Part shown: positions 13,850 through 21,112 of the stretch, piece by piece | Position numbering within the stretch: position 1 is the first letter of the stretch | Layout: the number at the start of each line of letters is the position of its first letter | Assembly: GCA_002403855.1 (NCBI GenBank) | Contig: DHIO01000031.1 | Coordinates: forward strand, 32,090 to 66,836 | Direction of reading: 5' to 3' | Origin: Acidimicrobiia bacterium UBA4744 | Lineage (GTDB): Bacteria > Actinomycetota > Acidimicrobiia > Spongiisociales > UBA4744 | Length of the DNA stretch: 34,747 bases | Position numbers and translations under genes: made by a program | Notes under the pieces: model-generated | Told to the model about the DNA's origin: nothing | The model's database searches: none | The model's input: the letters and a program-made list of their open reading frames with translations, nothing else

Positions 13850-14828
13850 AGCACCGGAACGGAATCTCGCCCTCGAACTGGTACGTGTAACGGAGGCGGC
13901 CGCTATGTCCGCTGCTCGGTGGCAAGGACGAGGCGACAAGGATGCAGTCGATCAAGCGGCCGTTGACGGAATGAGATCCATCCTGACCACGGTCGATATG
14001 GACGGGATCATCGTCATCGGTGAGGGCGAAAAGGACGAAGCGCCCATGCTGTACAACGGCGAGAAGGTCGGGAACGGACGGGGCATCGCCGTCGACGTAG
14101 CAGTCGATCCTGTGGACGGCACGCGGCTCACCGCCGAGGGAGGGCCGGGGGCCCTCGCCGTCATCGGCCTCGCCGAACGTGGTTCGATGTACGCACCGGG
14201 AAGCCTCGTCTACATGGACAAGATTGCGGTGGGTCCCGAGGCGGCCGGCATGGTCGATCTGGATGCGCCGGTCGAACGCAACCTGACCCGCGTGGCCAAG
14301 GCGCTTGGCAAAGACGTCAACGACCTGACCGCCATCATCCTCAACCGGCCCCGCAACGAGGGGTACATAGCGGCGGTCCGCCACGCTGGGGCTCGTATCC
14401 GGTTGATTCGCGACGGCGATGTGTCCGGAGCCATATCCACGGTCCGCGAAGAGACCGGTATCGACATCCTTCTCGGCATCGGGGGATCACCGGAGGCGGT
14501 CATCGCCGCCTCGGCGTTGGCGTGCATGGGCGGAGAGATCCAGTGCAAGCTCTGGCCTCGAGACGAAAGCGAACGACAGTACGCTCTGGAGAACGAGCTC
14601 GACCTCGAGCAGGTCCTCACCACCAGAGACCTGGTCGATTCCGACAACGTCTTCTTTGCGGCGACCGGTGTCACCGACGGCGAACTGCTCGACGGGGTCG
14701 ACTACCCCGCCGAGGGGCCCCGGACCCACTCGGTGGTCATGCGTTCCCGTACGGGATCCATTCGCTTCATCGACACTCAGCACGACCTGCGCAAGTTGCG
14801 CACGTTGGGCGCCGTCGAGTACGGATAG
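13842..14828 (+). CDS. glpX: Class II fructose-1,6-bisphosphatase
   Basis: It hydrolyses fructose-1,6-bisphosphate to fructose-6-phosphate in gluconeogenesis. The 328-residue length and motifs match GlpX: IGEGEKDEAPML, then DVAVDPVDGTRL with the metal-binding Asp/Glu residues, and the LLGIGGSPEAVIAA segment. GlpX is the main FBPase of many actinobacteria. The start overlaps the thiolase stop by 8 bp. The downstream gap to the convergent HAD gene (about 107 bp) shows nothing I can assign. Confidence 0.95.
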   Translation: MAEAPERNLALELVRVTEAAAMSAARWQGRGDKDAVDQAAVDGMRSILTTVDMDGIIVIGEGEKDEAPMLYNGEKVGNGRGIAVDVAVDPVDGTRLTAEGGPGALAVIGLAERGSMYAPGSLVYMDKIAVGPEAAGMVDLDAPVERNLTRVAKALGKDVNDLTAIILNRPRNEGYIAAVRHAGARIRLIRDGDVSGAISTVREETGIDILLGIGGSPEAVIAASALACMGGEIQCKLWPRDESERQYALENELDLEQVLTTRDLVDSDNVFFAATGVTDGELLDGVDYPAEGPRTHSVVMRSRTGSIRFIDTQHDLRKLRTLGAVEYG

Positions 14829-14935
14829 ACACCTCCAGAGCGCAAAGGGCGGCCACGAGTCTTGCTGCTTCCCGCCCACAGAGACGCCCTATTGGTGGTC
14901 TGCCGACACCTTGGCGCACGCGGCAAGCCTCTCCA

Positions 14936-15592
14936 TCACATCGCTCCACCGGCCCTCAGCGCTTCCATCAATGAGCTCACCACGGGAACTCCGGCGGAGG
15001 CAAGCTGCCGAGCGGGATGCGCGCCACCGTCGTAGAGCACGCAGGCCAGACCGAGAGCCGAAGCCGAGGCGGCGTCGTCCAGTGCATCGCCGATGACCAG
15101 TACATCAGAAGGATCCAACCGGCCGAGCGTTCGCTCTACGGCTCGAAGATGGTCTTCCAGATACACCTGCTTGCGATCGCCGGGAGTTCCCCGCAGTCCG
15201 TCGACACGAATCAGAAACCGACCCAGATCGAACCGTTCGACCAGCGGGATCAGTTCGTCGTGCCAGTACATCGACAGCAACGACTGCGTGACACCGGCAT
15301 CACGCGCAGCTGTCAGAGCATCCAGTGCGTCGGCGGCCAGTTCGGCGGCGGACACGCGTCGCCGGTAGGACGCGTGGAAGGCATCATCGAACCCCAGCCA
15401 TTCCGACTCTCCAACGGGCCGACCGAGCAAATGCTCGTAGAAACGGAGTACGGGACGCGTGTAGTGCGCCCCGTACTCCTCAATGGTGATCGGCCGGCGA
15501 CGCACGGTTGCCAGCGTGTCGTTGACGGCCGCTACGACGACCGACAGGTCGTCGAGCAGCGTACCGTTCCAGTCCCAGACGATGTGGCGCAC
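14936..15592 (-). CDS. HAD-superfamily phosphatase (phosphoglycolate-phosphatase-like)
   Basis: The 218-residue protein starts MRHIVWDWNGTLLDD, which is HAD motif I in the D-x-N-G-T form. It has an alpha-helical cap and ends the core with motif IV VIGDALDDAASA. The pattern fits soluble phosphatases acting on small phosphorylated metabolites, and the substrate is unknown. The GTG start is preceded by TATTGT with a 7-nt gap and no ribosome binding site, so it is probably leaderless. It converges with glpX. Confidence 0.8.
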   Translation of the reverse strand: MRHIVWDWNGTLLDDLSVVVAAVNDTLATVRRRPITIEEYGAHYTRPVLRFYEHLLGRPVGESEWLGFDDAFHASYRRRVSAAELAADALDALTAARDAGVTQSLLSMYWHDELIPLVERFDLGRFLIRVDGLRGTPGDRKQVYLEDHLRAVERTLGRLDPSDVLVIGDALDDAASASALGLACVLYDGGAHPARQLASAGVPVVSSLMEALRAGGAM

Positions 15593-15599
15593 CGTCGAG

Positions 15600-15605
15600 A
15601 CAATA
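15600..15605 (-). promoter_or_regulatory. -10 box for the leaderless HAD gene
   Basis: TATTGT on the minus strand is followed by 7 nt and the GTG start. Confidence 0.4.
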
Positions 15606-15657
15606 GGCGACCCGGCATCAACACCGGGCCGCCCCAGAACGGCTCCTGTGCGTTGGT

Positions 15658-15951
15658 CTACTCGGCTACGCGATCCTTCAGGCCCTTGGCCGGACGGAAC
15701 TTGGCGTGCTTCTTGGCTGCGATCTGGATCGCTTCACCGGTGGCCGGGTTGCGACCGACGCGTGCCTTACTCCGGCTGGTGTAGAAGGTGCCGAAGCCTG
15801 AGATACGAACATCGCGGTCGGCATCGAGCTCGACGGCGATAATGCCTTGCCCGGAGTCGCTGCTGAAGATCGCGTCGATCACTTCCGAGGCCTTCACTTT
15901 GGACAGATCGGTCTTCTTGGCCAGCTTCTCCGCCATTTCGGTTTTGTTCAC
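15658..15951 (-). CDS. HU-family DNA-binding protein
   Basis: The 97-residue nucleoid protein bends and compacts DNA as a dimer. Family cues are the MNKTEMAEKLA start, GFGTFYTS, and the DNA-arm signature RVGRNPATGEAI. It lacks the lysine-rich tail of mycobacterial HupB, so it is the short form. The GTG at 15951 is chosen because GGGGAGG lies just upstream and the HU fold begins there. An ATG at 15966 would overlap the ribosome binding site. The roughly 125-bp gap upstream has A/T-rich patches in an otherwise GC-rich region and probably holds the promoter. Confidence 0.93.
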   Translation of the reverse strand: MNKTEMAEKLAKKTDLSKVKASEVIDAIFSSDSGQGIIAVELDADRDVRISGFGTFYTSRSKARVGRNPATGEAIQIAAKKHAKFRPAKGLKDRVAE

Positions 15952-16077
15952 TCCGCCTCCCCTCATAGTCGCGGCCGGCGTTTCCGGCTCTCGCGCGGGA
16001 ACCGCAATTGCGCGGTGCTGGCTAAAAACTACAACCTTTACGGCGCTTTTTCGAGGATTCTTTGGCCGTCGGCCTCT

Positions 16078-17190
16078 TCACAGGTCATGGCCGGACGTCC
16101 CCACCAGCCCTGTGAAGCGCCGGTCGTAGCGGTCGGCGAGGATCGACCACCCGTACTCGGCCATGGCAGAGGAAAGCGCCGGTGTCATCGAACGGACGGA
16201 CGATATCTGGGTGACCGCCCACCGAAGGGCCCGGACCAGGCCCTCCTGATCGTCGTATAGGCAGTGCTGGTGGTACTCGCTCGGAATCAACCCGGGATAC
16301 GACAACCGGCGGGGAAGAATCGGAAACGCCCCGGCGGCTATCGCCTCCGCTACCGCCACCCCGAAGAACTCCTGGTCGGCCGTGCTGACGACGATGTCGG
16401 AACGAGAGAGAAGCTCTATGTAGCGAGAAGTAGGGGCGAAACCTACATGGAGCACACGATTGCCGAGTCGCTGCTCGGCAGTGCCGAATTCCTCCGGGAT
16501 GTTGCGGAAGTTCTCTCCGGCGAGTATCACGCGGAACTCAAGTCCTGCGTCGACCAGGCGGTACAGGGCCGCAAAGAACGCTTCCGGATTCTTGTCGTAC
16601 TCCCACCGCTGGTTCCAGAGTATGACGGGCGGCTGGTTCGACGAGGGCCGCTCGACCAGGCGTTCGAGGTCGATCCCCACCGGCATGACCTCCGATCGAG
16701 CCCGGACCTCGGGGATGGCGCTCACATGGGTGAAGTCGGGCAGACTGCCGAGCAAGCCCGGCAGAACGGAGAAGAACTCCTCGAGGTGGTAGGCGGAGTT
16801 GAACAACACGAGATCGGCCGCCATGGCGCTGAGCCAATTGGTGATGCCATAGGAGTGATCGGTGTCTCCTCCCGGCGGAGGCGGATAGCTGATCTGGTTC
16901 TCGTGCATGTAGATGCAGACGGCCGGTTGCCCGACGATGTGGCGGGTAAGGCCGAGGAAGGTCGGAAGGTCGAGCATGTCCGATGCGAGCAGAAGGTCGG
17001 GGCTCCCGCGCTCGACCACGAGCCGGCTCGCCTCCTCGGCAAGAGTCAGTGCCGCCCCGCGCATCCGCCATTTCCAGAAGCGAGCAGGGAGCGTGAGCAG
17101 GTGCACATCGTGACTGCTCGTCTGCGCGTAGCCCTCCGCCCAGGCGGCGTGTGAACCACCGAAGTAAGGCTCGAGGAGAAAGATGCGCAT
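16078..17190 (-). CDS. Glycosyltransferase of the tRNA-queuosine alpha-mannosyltransferase (DUF3524/GTDC1) family
   Basis: The 370-residue GT-B enzyme starts MRIFLLEPYFGGSH, then LPARFWKWRMRG, MHENQISYPPP at 95-105, a VLFNSAYHLEEF segment, and VILWNQRWEYDKNPEAFF. This ordered set is the signature of the family whose animal member (GTDC1/QTMAN) adds mannose from GDP-mannose to queuosine of tRNA-Asp. Bacterial members carry the same domain, but their substrate is less certain. No queuosine genes (tgt, queA) are in the window. The gene is last in a string containing lipid genes, so a glycolipid acceptor is an alternative. It is separated from the upstream GNAT gene by 85 bp that include a heptamer array. 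Confidence 0.78.
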   Translation of the reverse strand: MRIFLLEPYFGGSHAAWAEGYAQTSSHDVHLLTLPARFWKWRMRGAALTLAEEASRLVVERGSPDLLLASDMLDLPTFLGLTRHIVGQPAVCIYMHENQISYPPPPGGDTDHSYGITNWLSAMAADLVLFNSAYHLEEFFSVLPGLLGSLPDFTHVSAIPEVRARSEVMPVGIDLERLVERPSSNQPPVILWNQRWEYDKNPEAFFAALYRLVDAGLEFRVILAGENFRNIPEEFGTAEQRLGNRVLHVGFAPTSRYIELLSRSDIVVSTADQEFFGVAVAEAIAAGAFPILPRRLSYPGLIPSEYHQHCLYDDQEGLVRALRWAVTQISSVRSMTPALSSAMAEYGWSILADRYDRRFTGLVGTSGHDL

Positions 17191-17231
17191 CTCTTTGATC
17201 GTTCCTCACTCGCCGTTCAATGTGGCTCCCG

Positions 17232-17266
17232 CGAACCTGCAACCTGCAACCTGCAAGATGCGGAGC
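17232..17266 (+). repeat. 7-bp tandem array
   Basis: Five units in register: CGAACCT, GCAACCT twice, then GCAAGAT and GCGGAGC. It lies in the spacer between the GNAT and glycosyltransferase genes. It is the cleanest of the heptamer arrays. Confidence 0.75.
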
Positions 17267-17275
17267 TTCGCCTTC

Positions 17276-18403
17276 CTACAGCCTCCTCCGGAACACCCGG
17301 TGGTTCTTATGGGGGACACCTCCGAACTTGGCGAGGTCGGAGCGCATCTTGACGGCCGATTCGGCGATCTGGGTCAGTTCGTACTCGCGGAACCCTGCCG
17401 CCTTGAAGGTCTTGGCGACCACCGAGTAGAGCAGGGCGTTTCCTCCCCGCTTCTGGAACTCGGGCAGAATACCGATGCCGTTCGCCACCACGCGATCATT
17501 GGATCGCATGGCCCGGAGCAGTGGCACTACGCCCAGCGGGAATAGCCTTCCCCCTGCCTTCTGCATCGCTCCGGATAGATCAGGGAAAGCGAAGAGGAAA
17601 CCGACGATGCGGTCCCCCTGGGTGATCAACTTGACGAGATCGGGCCTGACCACCGTCATGATGTTGTCGACGATGAAGTCGATTTCCGCGTCGGTCAACG
17701 GAACGTACTCCCAGTTGTGCACAAACGAGGCGTTGTAGGCGCGAGCGATGCGATCCCCCCACTCCCGGATCTCCTTCTTGGTGGAGAACTCCTTGACGGT
17801 CAACCCGCTGCGTTCCAGGGTCCGCTCGGCCACGTTCTCAAACCGTTCGTCCAGCTGGAAGGTCGTCCCGTCGATGAGATGGGTAACGAAGTCGACCTCC
17901 TTCTTGAGTCCCGCCCGCTGAGCGACGTCGATGTAGTACGGAGGGTTGTAACTCAGCATGGTCATCGGCTGACGGTGCTCAAAGCCGCTCTCCAGGAATC
18001 CATAGGCGTCAAAGGGGCCAAAGCCCTTGGGACCCAGCACGGCATTCAAACCGCGCTTCGCAGCCCACTCGAAACAGGCGGAGAACAGATCCTGGGCCGC
18101 TTCCGGGTCGTCGACACACTCGAACAGGTAGAACTGACCCTCCCGGGTCTTGTGGAACTCGTTGAACCGGGTGTTCTCCAGGGCGGCAATTCGCCCGACA
18201 TCGTGCCCGTCGCGAACCGCAATGAAGAAGTCTGCTTGCGAATGCTCGTAGAAGGGATGCTTGCGCGGATTCAGCATGGCGTACATGTCCGTGCGCATCG
18301 GTGGAACCCAATTGGGATAGTCGGCATAGAGGCGGTAGGGGATATCTACAAACCGCCGGACCTGCGGGCGTCGGGAGAGATCAACCTTCTCGATGGTCAG
18401 CAT
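17276..18403 (-). CDS. GNAT-fold N-acetyltransferase-like protein
   Basis: The 375-residue protein begins MLTIEKVDLSRRPQVRRFVDIPYRLYAD. A strong GGAGG lies 4 nt before this ATG, so the longer frame to 18535 is rejected. Features include FVDIPYRLYADYPNWVPPM, HPFYEHSQADFFIAVRDG and VLGPKGFGPFDAYGFLESGFEHRQP, typical of the roughly 370-residue YghO-like family in the GNAT clan. No substrate is known for that family. It follows the CDP-alcohol phosphatidyltransferase gene by 19 bp in the same strand run, which could point to lipid or cell-envelope chemistry. Confidence 0.72.
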   Translation of the reverse strand: MLTIEKVDLSRRPQVRRFVDIPYRLYADYPNWVPPMRTDMYAMLNPRKHPFYEHSQADFFIAVRDGHDVGRIAALENTRFNEFHKTREGQFYLFECVDDPEAAQDLFSACFEWAAKRGLNAVLGPKGFGPFDAYGFLESGFEHRQPMTMLSYNPPYYIDVAQRAGLKKEVDFVTHLIDGTTFQLDERFENVAERTLERSGLTVKEFSTKKEIREWGDRIARAYNASFVHNWEYVPLTDAEIDFIVDNIMTVVRPDLVKLITQGDRIVGFLFAFPDLSGAMQKAGGRLFPLGVVPLLRAMRSNDRVVANGIGILPEFQKRGGNALLYSVVAKTFKAAGFREYELTQIAESAVKMRSDLAKFGGVPHKNHRVFRRRL

Positions 18404-18422
18404 GAGCCCTCCGTGTTCCGGC

Positions 18423-19091
18423 TCATTCTCCCACCTTTGCCAGCCGCCTCGCTTCGAGAGTCGTTGAGACCAGGAATATGACAATGAGGGTGGCTCCGAG
18501 AGCACCGATGGCGAGATCGTAGATGCTGACGTCACCGAACCAGAGCGATACCGCCCGCGCCCCTACGAAGAAGAGCACCGCGTTGAACAGGATGATGATC
18601 AGTCGCACCTCAGTCGGTCCGAATCTCCCGTAGGAGATCCGGAACTCACCGGTGACGTAGGTCCGGACGTAGACGAGGACGGACATCAAGAGATATCCGA
18701 CCAATGCCACCGCCGCTACCTCGAACGACACGTAGGGCGACAACCCAAGCCCGAAAACGATCAGCGTTTCGCTCGCGGCATCGACGGTGTGGTCGATGAA
18801 GAAGCCGAACTTGGGACGCTCGATTTTCCGATAGCGGGCCAGGGTCCCGTCGAGGCTGTCACCGAACCAGTTGACCACCAGACCCAGGCTGGCCAGCCAG
18901 AGAAAGGCTGGAGCCACCGAACTGGCCCAATAACCGGCAAAGGTCATCAGCGAGCCGACAATGCCGATGCCGGTCAACACATCGGGAGTCACCCAGCGCG
19001 GCATATGCTCTGCCAGCCACTGCAAAGCCGGCCGTTCGAGGGGACCGAGCAGGATGTCGTTGACGCGTTGGTGCGGCTTGGTTTCGCTCAT
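18423..19091 (-). CDS. CDP-alcohol phosphatidyltransferase
   Basis: The 222-residue integral membrane enzyme carries the full catalytic signature D78-x2-D81-G-x2-A-R-x9-G96-x3-D100-x3-D104, and hydrophobic helices fill most of the rest. It transfers a phosphatidyl group from CDP-diacylglycerol to an alcohol. In mycobacteria a similar gene next to an acyltransferase makes phosphatidylinositol phosphate, but the sequence here is not close enough for me to name the alcohol. The ATG at 19091 has GGGGAGGG upstream and overlaps the acyltransferase stop by 4 bp, so the pair is coupled. Confidence 0.87.
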   Translation of the reverse strand: MSETKPHQRVNDILLGPLERPALQWLAEHMPRWVTPDVLTGIGIVGSLMTFAGYWASSVAPAFLWLASLGLVVNWFGDSLDGTLARYRKIERPKFGFFIDHTVDAASETLIVFGLGLSPYVSFEVAAVALVGYLLMSVLVYVRTYVTGEFRISYGRFGPTEVRLIIILFNAVLFFVGARAVSLWFGDVSIYDLAIGALGATLIVIFLVSTTLEARRLAKVGE

Positions 19092-20023
19092 GCACCCTCC
19101 CCACCGTCGAGAAGTCCCTTTCGATCGGCTTCCGACTCGTCGGGCCACAGCGGGAAGAACATCAACCACTGGTCGGGGTTGGCCCGAATGGCAGCCTCGG
19201 CTTGTTCGAGGATCAGCGAAGTGACGTCATCGATGTCCCCCGGCGGATCGGCGCAGTCGATGGGATCGTTGTGGCGGACCTCGTAGCGCCCGTCGGGAGT
19301 CCGAATGACCCAGACGAAGAAGAGAAGAGCTCCGGTCGACATGGCGAGCCTGGTATATCCGTTCCAGAGGCGCGTAGGCCGGTCGAAAAAGACAACTTCA
19401 TTGGACTTGCGCCCGGGTGGGACCGGACGGTCGATGGCCGTGAACACGATCCCGGCAGATTCGAGACGGTCGGCTGCTTCCACCATTGCCTCTTTGGAGG
19501 CAGGAGTGATGACCAGTCCGTGGTCGGAGCGCAGTTCGTTGACGAGGCGATAGCCGGCCGGGGGAGCAGCGTAGGAGATGACCTGCACCCGGAAATCGGT
19601 TGCGGTGACGGAGACACCCACCAGATCGAGAGCGCCGATGTGGGCCGAAACTCCCAGGACGCCGCGCCCATCCCTTCTCGCCTTCTCGAGCATTTCGACA
19701 AGGTCGGGGGGCAGCGGCGCCAGCTCACCGAGTGCTTCCCGGCCGTGGGCGACCTTGTGAAAGAACTCAAAGCCGGCCATGCCGGCGTGGTACAGGACAT
19801 TGACGACCTGCTTCTTGAGAGCAGGGTCGTCTTCGGAAGTGGCGAGGACCACCGCCAGGTTGGACTTGACCGCCGAAACCATTCGCGAGTTGCGGCGCCG
19901 GGATGACAACCTGGCTATTCCCCTGATTCCCACCGAGGCAAGATCCGGGGGTACCACCTTGCCGAACCACAGTGCCGTCCTGAGCCCCCTGTCGGTGTTG
20001 AGGAAGTCCTGGAGGCGGCTCAA
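19088..20023 (-). CDS. Lysophospholipid/lipid A-type acyltransferase (LpxL/PatA family)
   Basis: The 311-residue membrane-associated protein has the H-x4-D catalytic motif (His128, Asp133 in VSAHIGALD), which catalyses acyl transfer from acyl-CoA or acyl-ACP to a lipid acceptor. Length and position resemble the PatA acyltransferase of mycobacterial phosphatidylinositol mannoside synthesis, which also lies beside a CDP-alcohol transferase gene. That function is inference. The start appears to be TTG, 11 bp after the recR stop. An internal Met at residue 48 is less likely because the N-terminal helix would be lost. Confidence 0.82.
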   Translation of the reverse strand: MSRLQDFLNTDRGLRTALWFGKVVPPDLASVGIRGIARLSSRRRNSRMVSAVKSNLAVVLATSEDDPALKKQVVNVLYHAGMAGFEFFHKVAHGREALGELAPLPPDLVEMLEKARRDGRGVLGVSAHIGALDLVGVSVTATDFRVQVISYAAPPAGYRLVNELRSDHGLVITPASKEAMVEAADRLESAGIVFTAIDRPVPPGRKSNEVVFFDRPTRLWNGYTRLAMSTGALLFFVWVIRTPDGRYEVRHNDPIDCADPPGDIDDVTSLILEQAEAAIRANPDQWLMFFPLWPDESEADRKGLLDGGEGA

Positions 20024-20034
20024 TTGGGCACCGC

Positions 20035-20628
20035 CTACATCTCCTGCCTGCCCACCAGAGCTCGCCCGAGAGTGAGCTCGTCGGCGTAGTCGAGGTCGCC
20101 ACCAACCGGGAGGCCACTGGCCAATCTGGTGACCCGAACCCCCAGCGGTTTCATCTCCCGAGCGACATACATGGCGGTGGCATCTCCTTCAACAGTCGGG
20201 TTGGTCGCCACGATCAGTTCCTCGATGCCTTCATTGCCGATCCGCTCCCGTAGCTCGGCAAAGTGGAGCTGACCGGGACCGACACCGCCGATTGGAGATA
20301 GTGCTCCACCCAGCACGTGATAACGCCCCCGGAACTCCTGGGTCTTCTCCACTACGACGATGTCCTGAGCGCGCTCTACCACGCACACCATGGCCGGATC
20401 GCGACGCAGGTCACGACAGATCGAGCATTCCTCCGATCCGGTCACGTTGAAGCACCGCGCACAGGTCTTCACCTGGTCCCGCATGTCCATAATCGCTTGC
20501 GCAAGGCGTCGGGCGTCGGCTTGCTCGACGTTGAGCAAATGAAAAGCCAGGCGCTGGGCCGATTTTCGCCCGATACCCGGCAGCCGCGAGAGCTCGTCGA
20601 TGAGACGCTGAACCGGGCCTTCGAACAT
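20035..20628 (-). CDS. recR: Recombination mediator protein RecR
   Basis: The 197-residue protein acts with RecO and RecF to load RecA on gapped DNA. Visible parts are the helix-hairpin-helix (SRLPGIGRKSAQRLAFHLL), a C4 zinc finger (C56, C59, C68, C71) and a Toprim domain with VVVEKTQEF and NPTVEGDATAMYV. The ATG shares one base with the ybaB stop, the standard dnaX-ybaB-recR arrangement. Confidence 0.97.
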   Translation of the reverse strand: MFEGPVQRLIDELSRLPGIGRKSAQRLAFHLLNVEQADARRLAQAIMDMRDQVKTCARCFNVTGSEECSICRDLRRDPAMVCVVERAQDIVVVEKTQEFRGRYHVLGGALSPIGGVGPGQLHFAELRERIGNEGIEELIVATNPTVEGDATAMYVAREMKPLGVRVTRLASGLPVGGDLDYADELTLGRALVGRQEM

Positions 20629-20954
20629 CAGCCCAGCAACCCGCCCAGGTCCAGTCCCCCGGCGATTCCGCCCATGCCTGCCTGCGCCGCCTCGTTGGCG
20701 GCAGCGAGGGCCTGATTGGTGGCGGCAACGATCAGGTCACCCAACATCTCAGGATCTTCCGGGTCGATTACCTCGGGGTCGATCTCCACCGATACCAGCG
20801 AACCGCTCCCCGTCACCGTGGCGGTGACAACGCCGCCTCCGGCGGTGCCTTCGAAGGTTTGCGCAGCCAGTTCTTCTTGCTGCGCAGCCATCTCCTCCTG
20901 CATCTGCTGCGCTTGCTGCATCAGCTTGCGCATGTCTTGTGGTCGCATTCCCAT
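20628..20954 (-). CDS. ybaB: YbaB/EbfC nucleoid-associated protein
   Basis: The 108-residue DNA-binding protein begins MGMRPQDMRKLMQQAQQMQEEM, a long helix/coiled coil. A TFEGTAGGGVVTATVTGSG sheet and a DPEVIDPEDPEMLGDLIVAATNQAL helix follow. It forms a tweezer-like dimer and sits between dnaX and recR as in most bacteria. The ATG at 20954 is chosen because a TACCCT box lies 7 nt upstream and the family start fits; no good Shine-Dalgarno is present. A longer frame to 21035 runs into the heptamer array. Confidence 0.93.
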   Translation of the reverse strand: MGMRPQDMRKLMQQAQQMQEEMAAQQEELAAQTFEGTAGGGVVTATVTGSGSLVSVEIDPEVIDPEDPEMLGDLIVAATNQALAAANEAAQAGMGGIAGGLDLGGLLG

Positions 20955-20961
20955 GCCCGCA

Positions 20962-20967
20962 AGGGTA
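20962..20967 (-). promoter_or_regulatory. Possible -10 box for ybaB-recR
   Basis: TACCCT on the minus strand lies 7 nt before the ybaB ATG. It would give an extra leaderless promoter inside the dnaX-recR string, downstream of the heptamer array. Confidence 0.35.
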
Positions 20968-21112
20968 ACCGAGAAGTGGCAGGTGGGGAGCTCAGGGTTC
21001 GCGAGAGGACGTTTCGCAGTTCCGAGGAGTGTCAAGCCTTTGTCTGCTGCTTGCCGCCTTCTGCTCCCTGCTTGCTGCGAAGCCCGAAACCTGGAACCCG
21101 AATTCCGCTTCA
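20966..21112. repeat. Degenerate 7-bp periodic spacer between dnaX and ybaB
   Basis: From about 21043 the sequence reads in register as 7-mers of the CTTGCTG type (such as CTTGCCG, CTCCCTG) and then as CGAAACC/CGAAGCC types up to the dnaX stop. The segment before 21043 is also 7-periodic but more diverged (GGTGGGG, GGTTCGC). The two parts are partly inverted relative to each other (GGTTCGC against CGAAACC), so a long imperfect hairpin is possible. Confidence 0.6.

Noticed and set aside
14829..14935. Terminator between glpX and the convergent HAD gene
   Set aside because: Only a weak GGGCGG/CCGCCC type pairing over a long loop is seen; not enough to call.
17232..17266. CRISPR or coding tandem repeat
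   Set aside because: The unit is 7 bp without spacers and the stretch has no supported reading frame.
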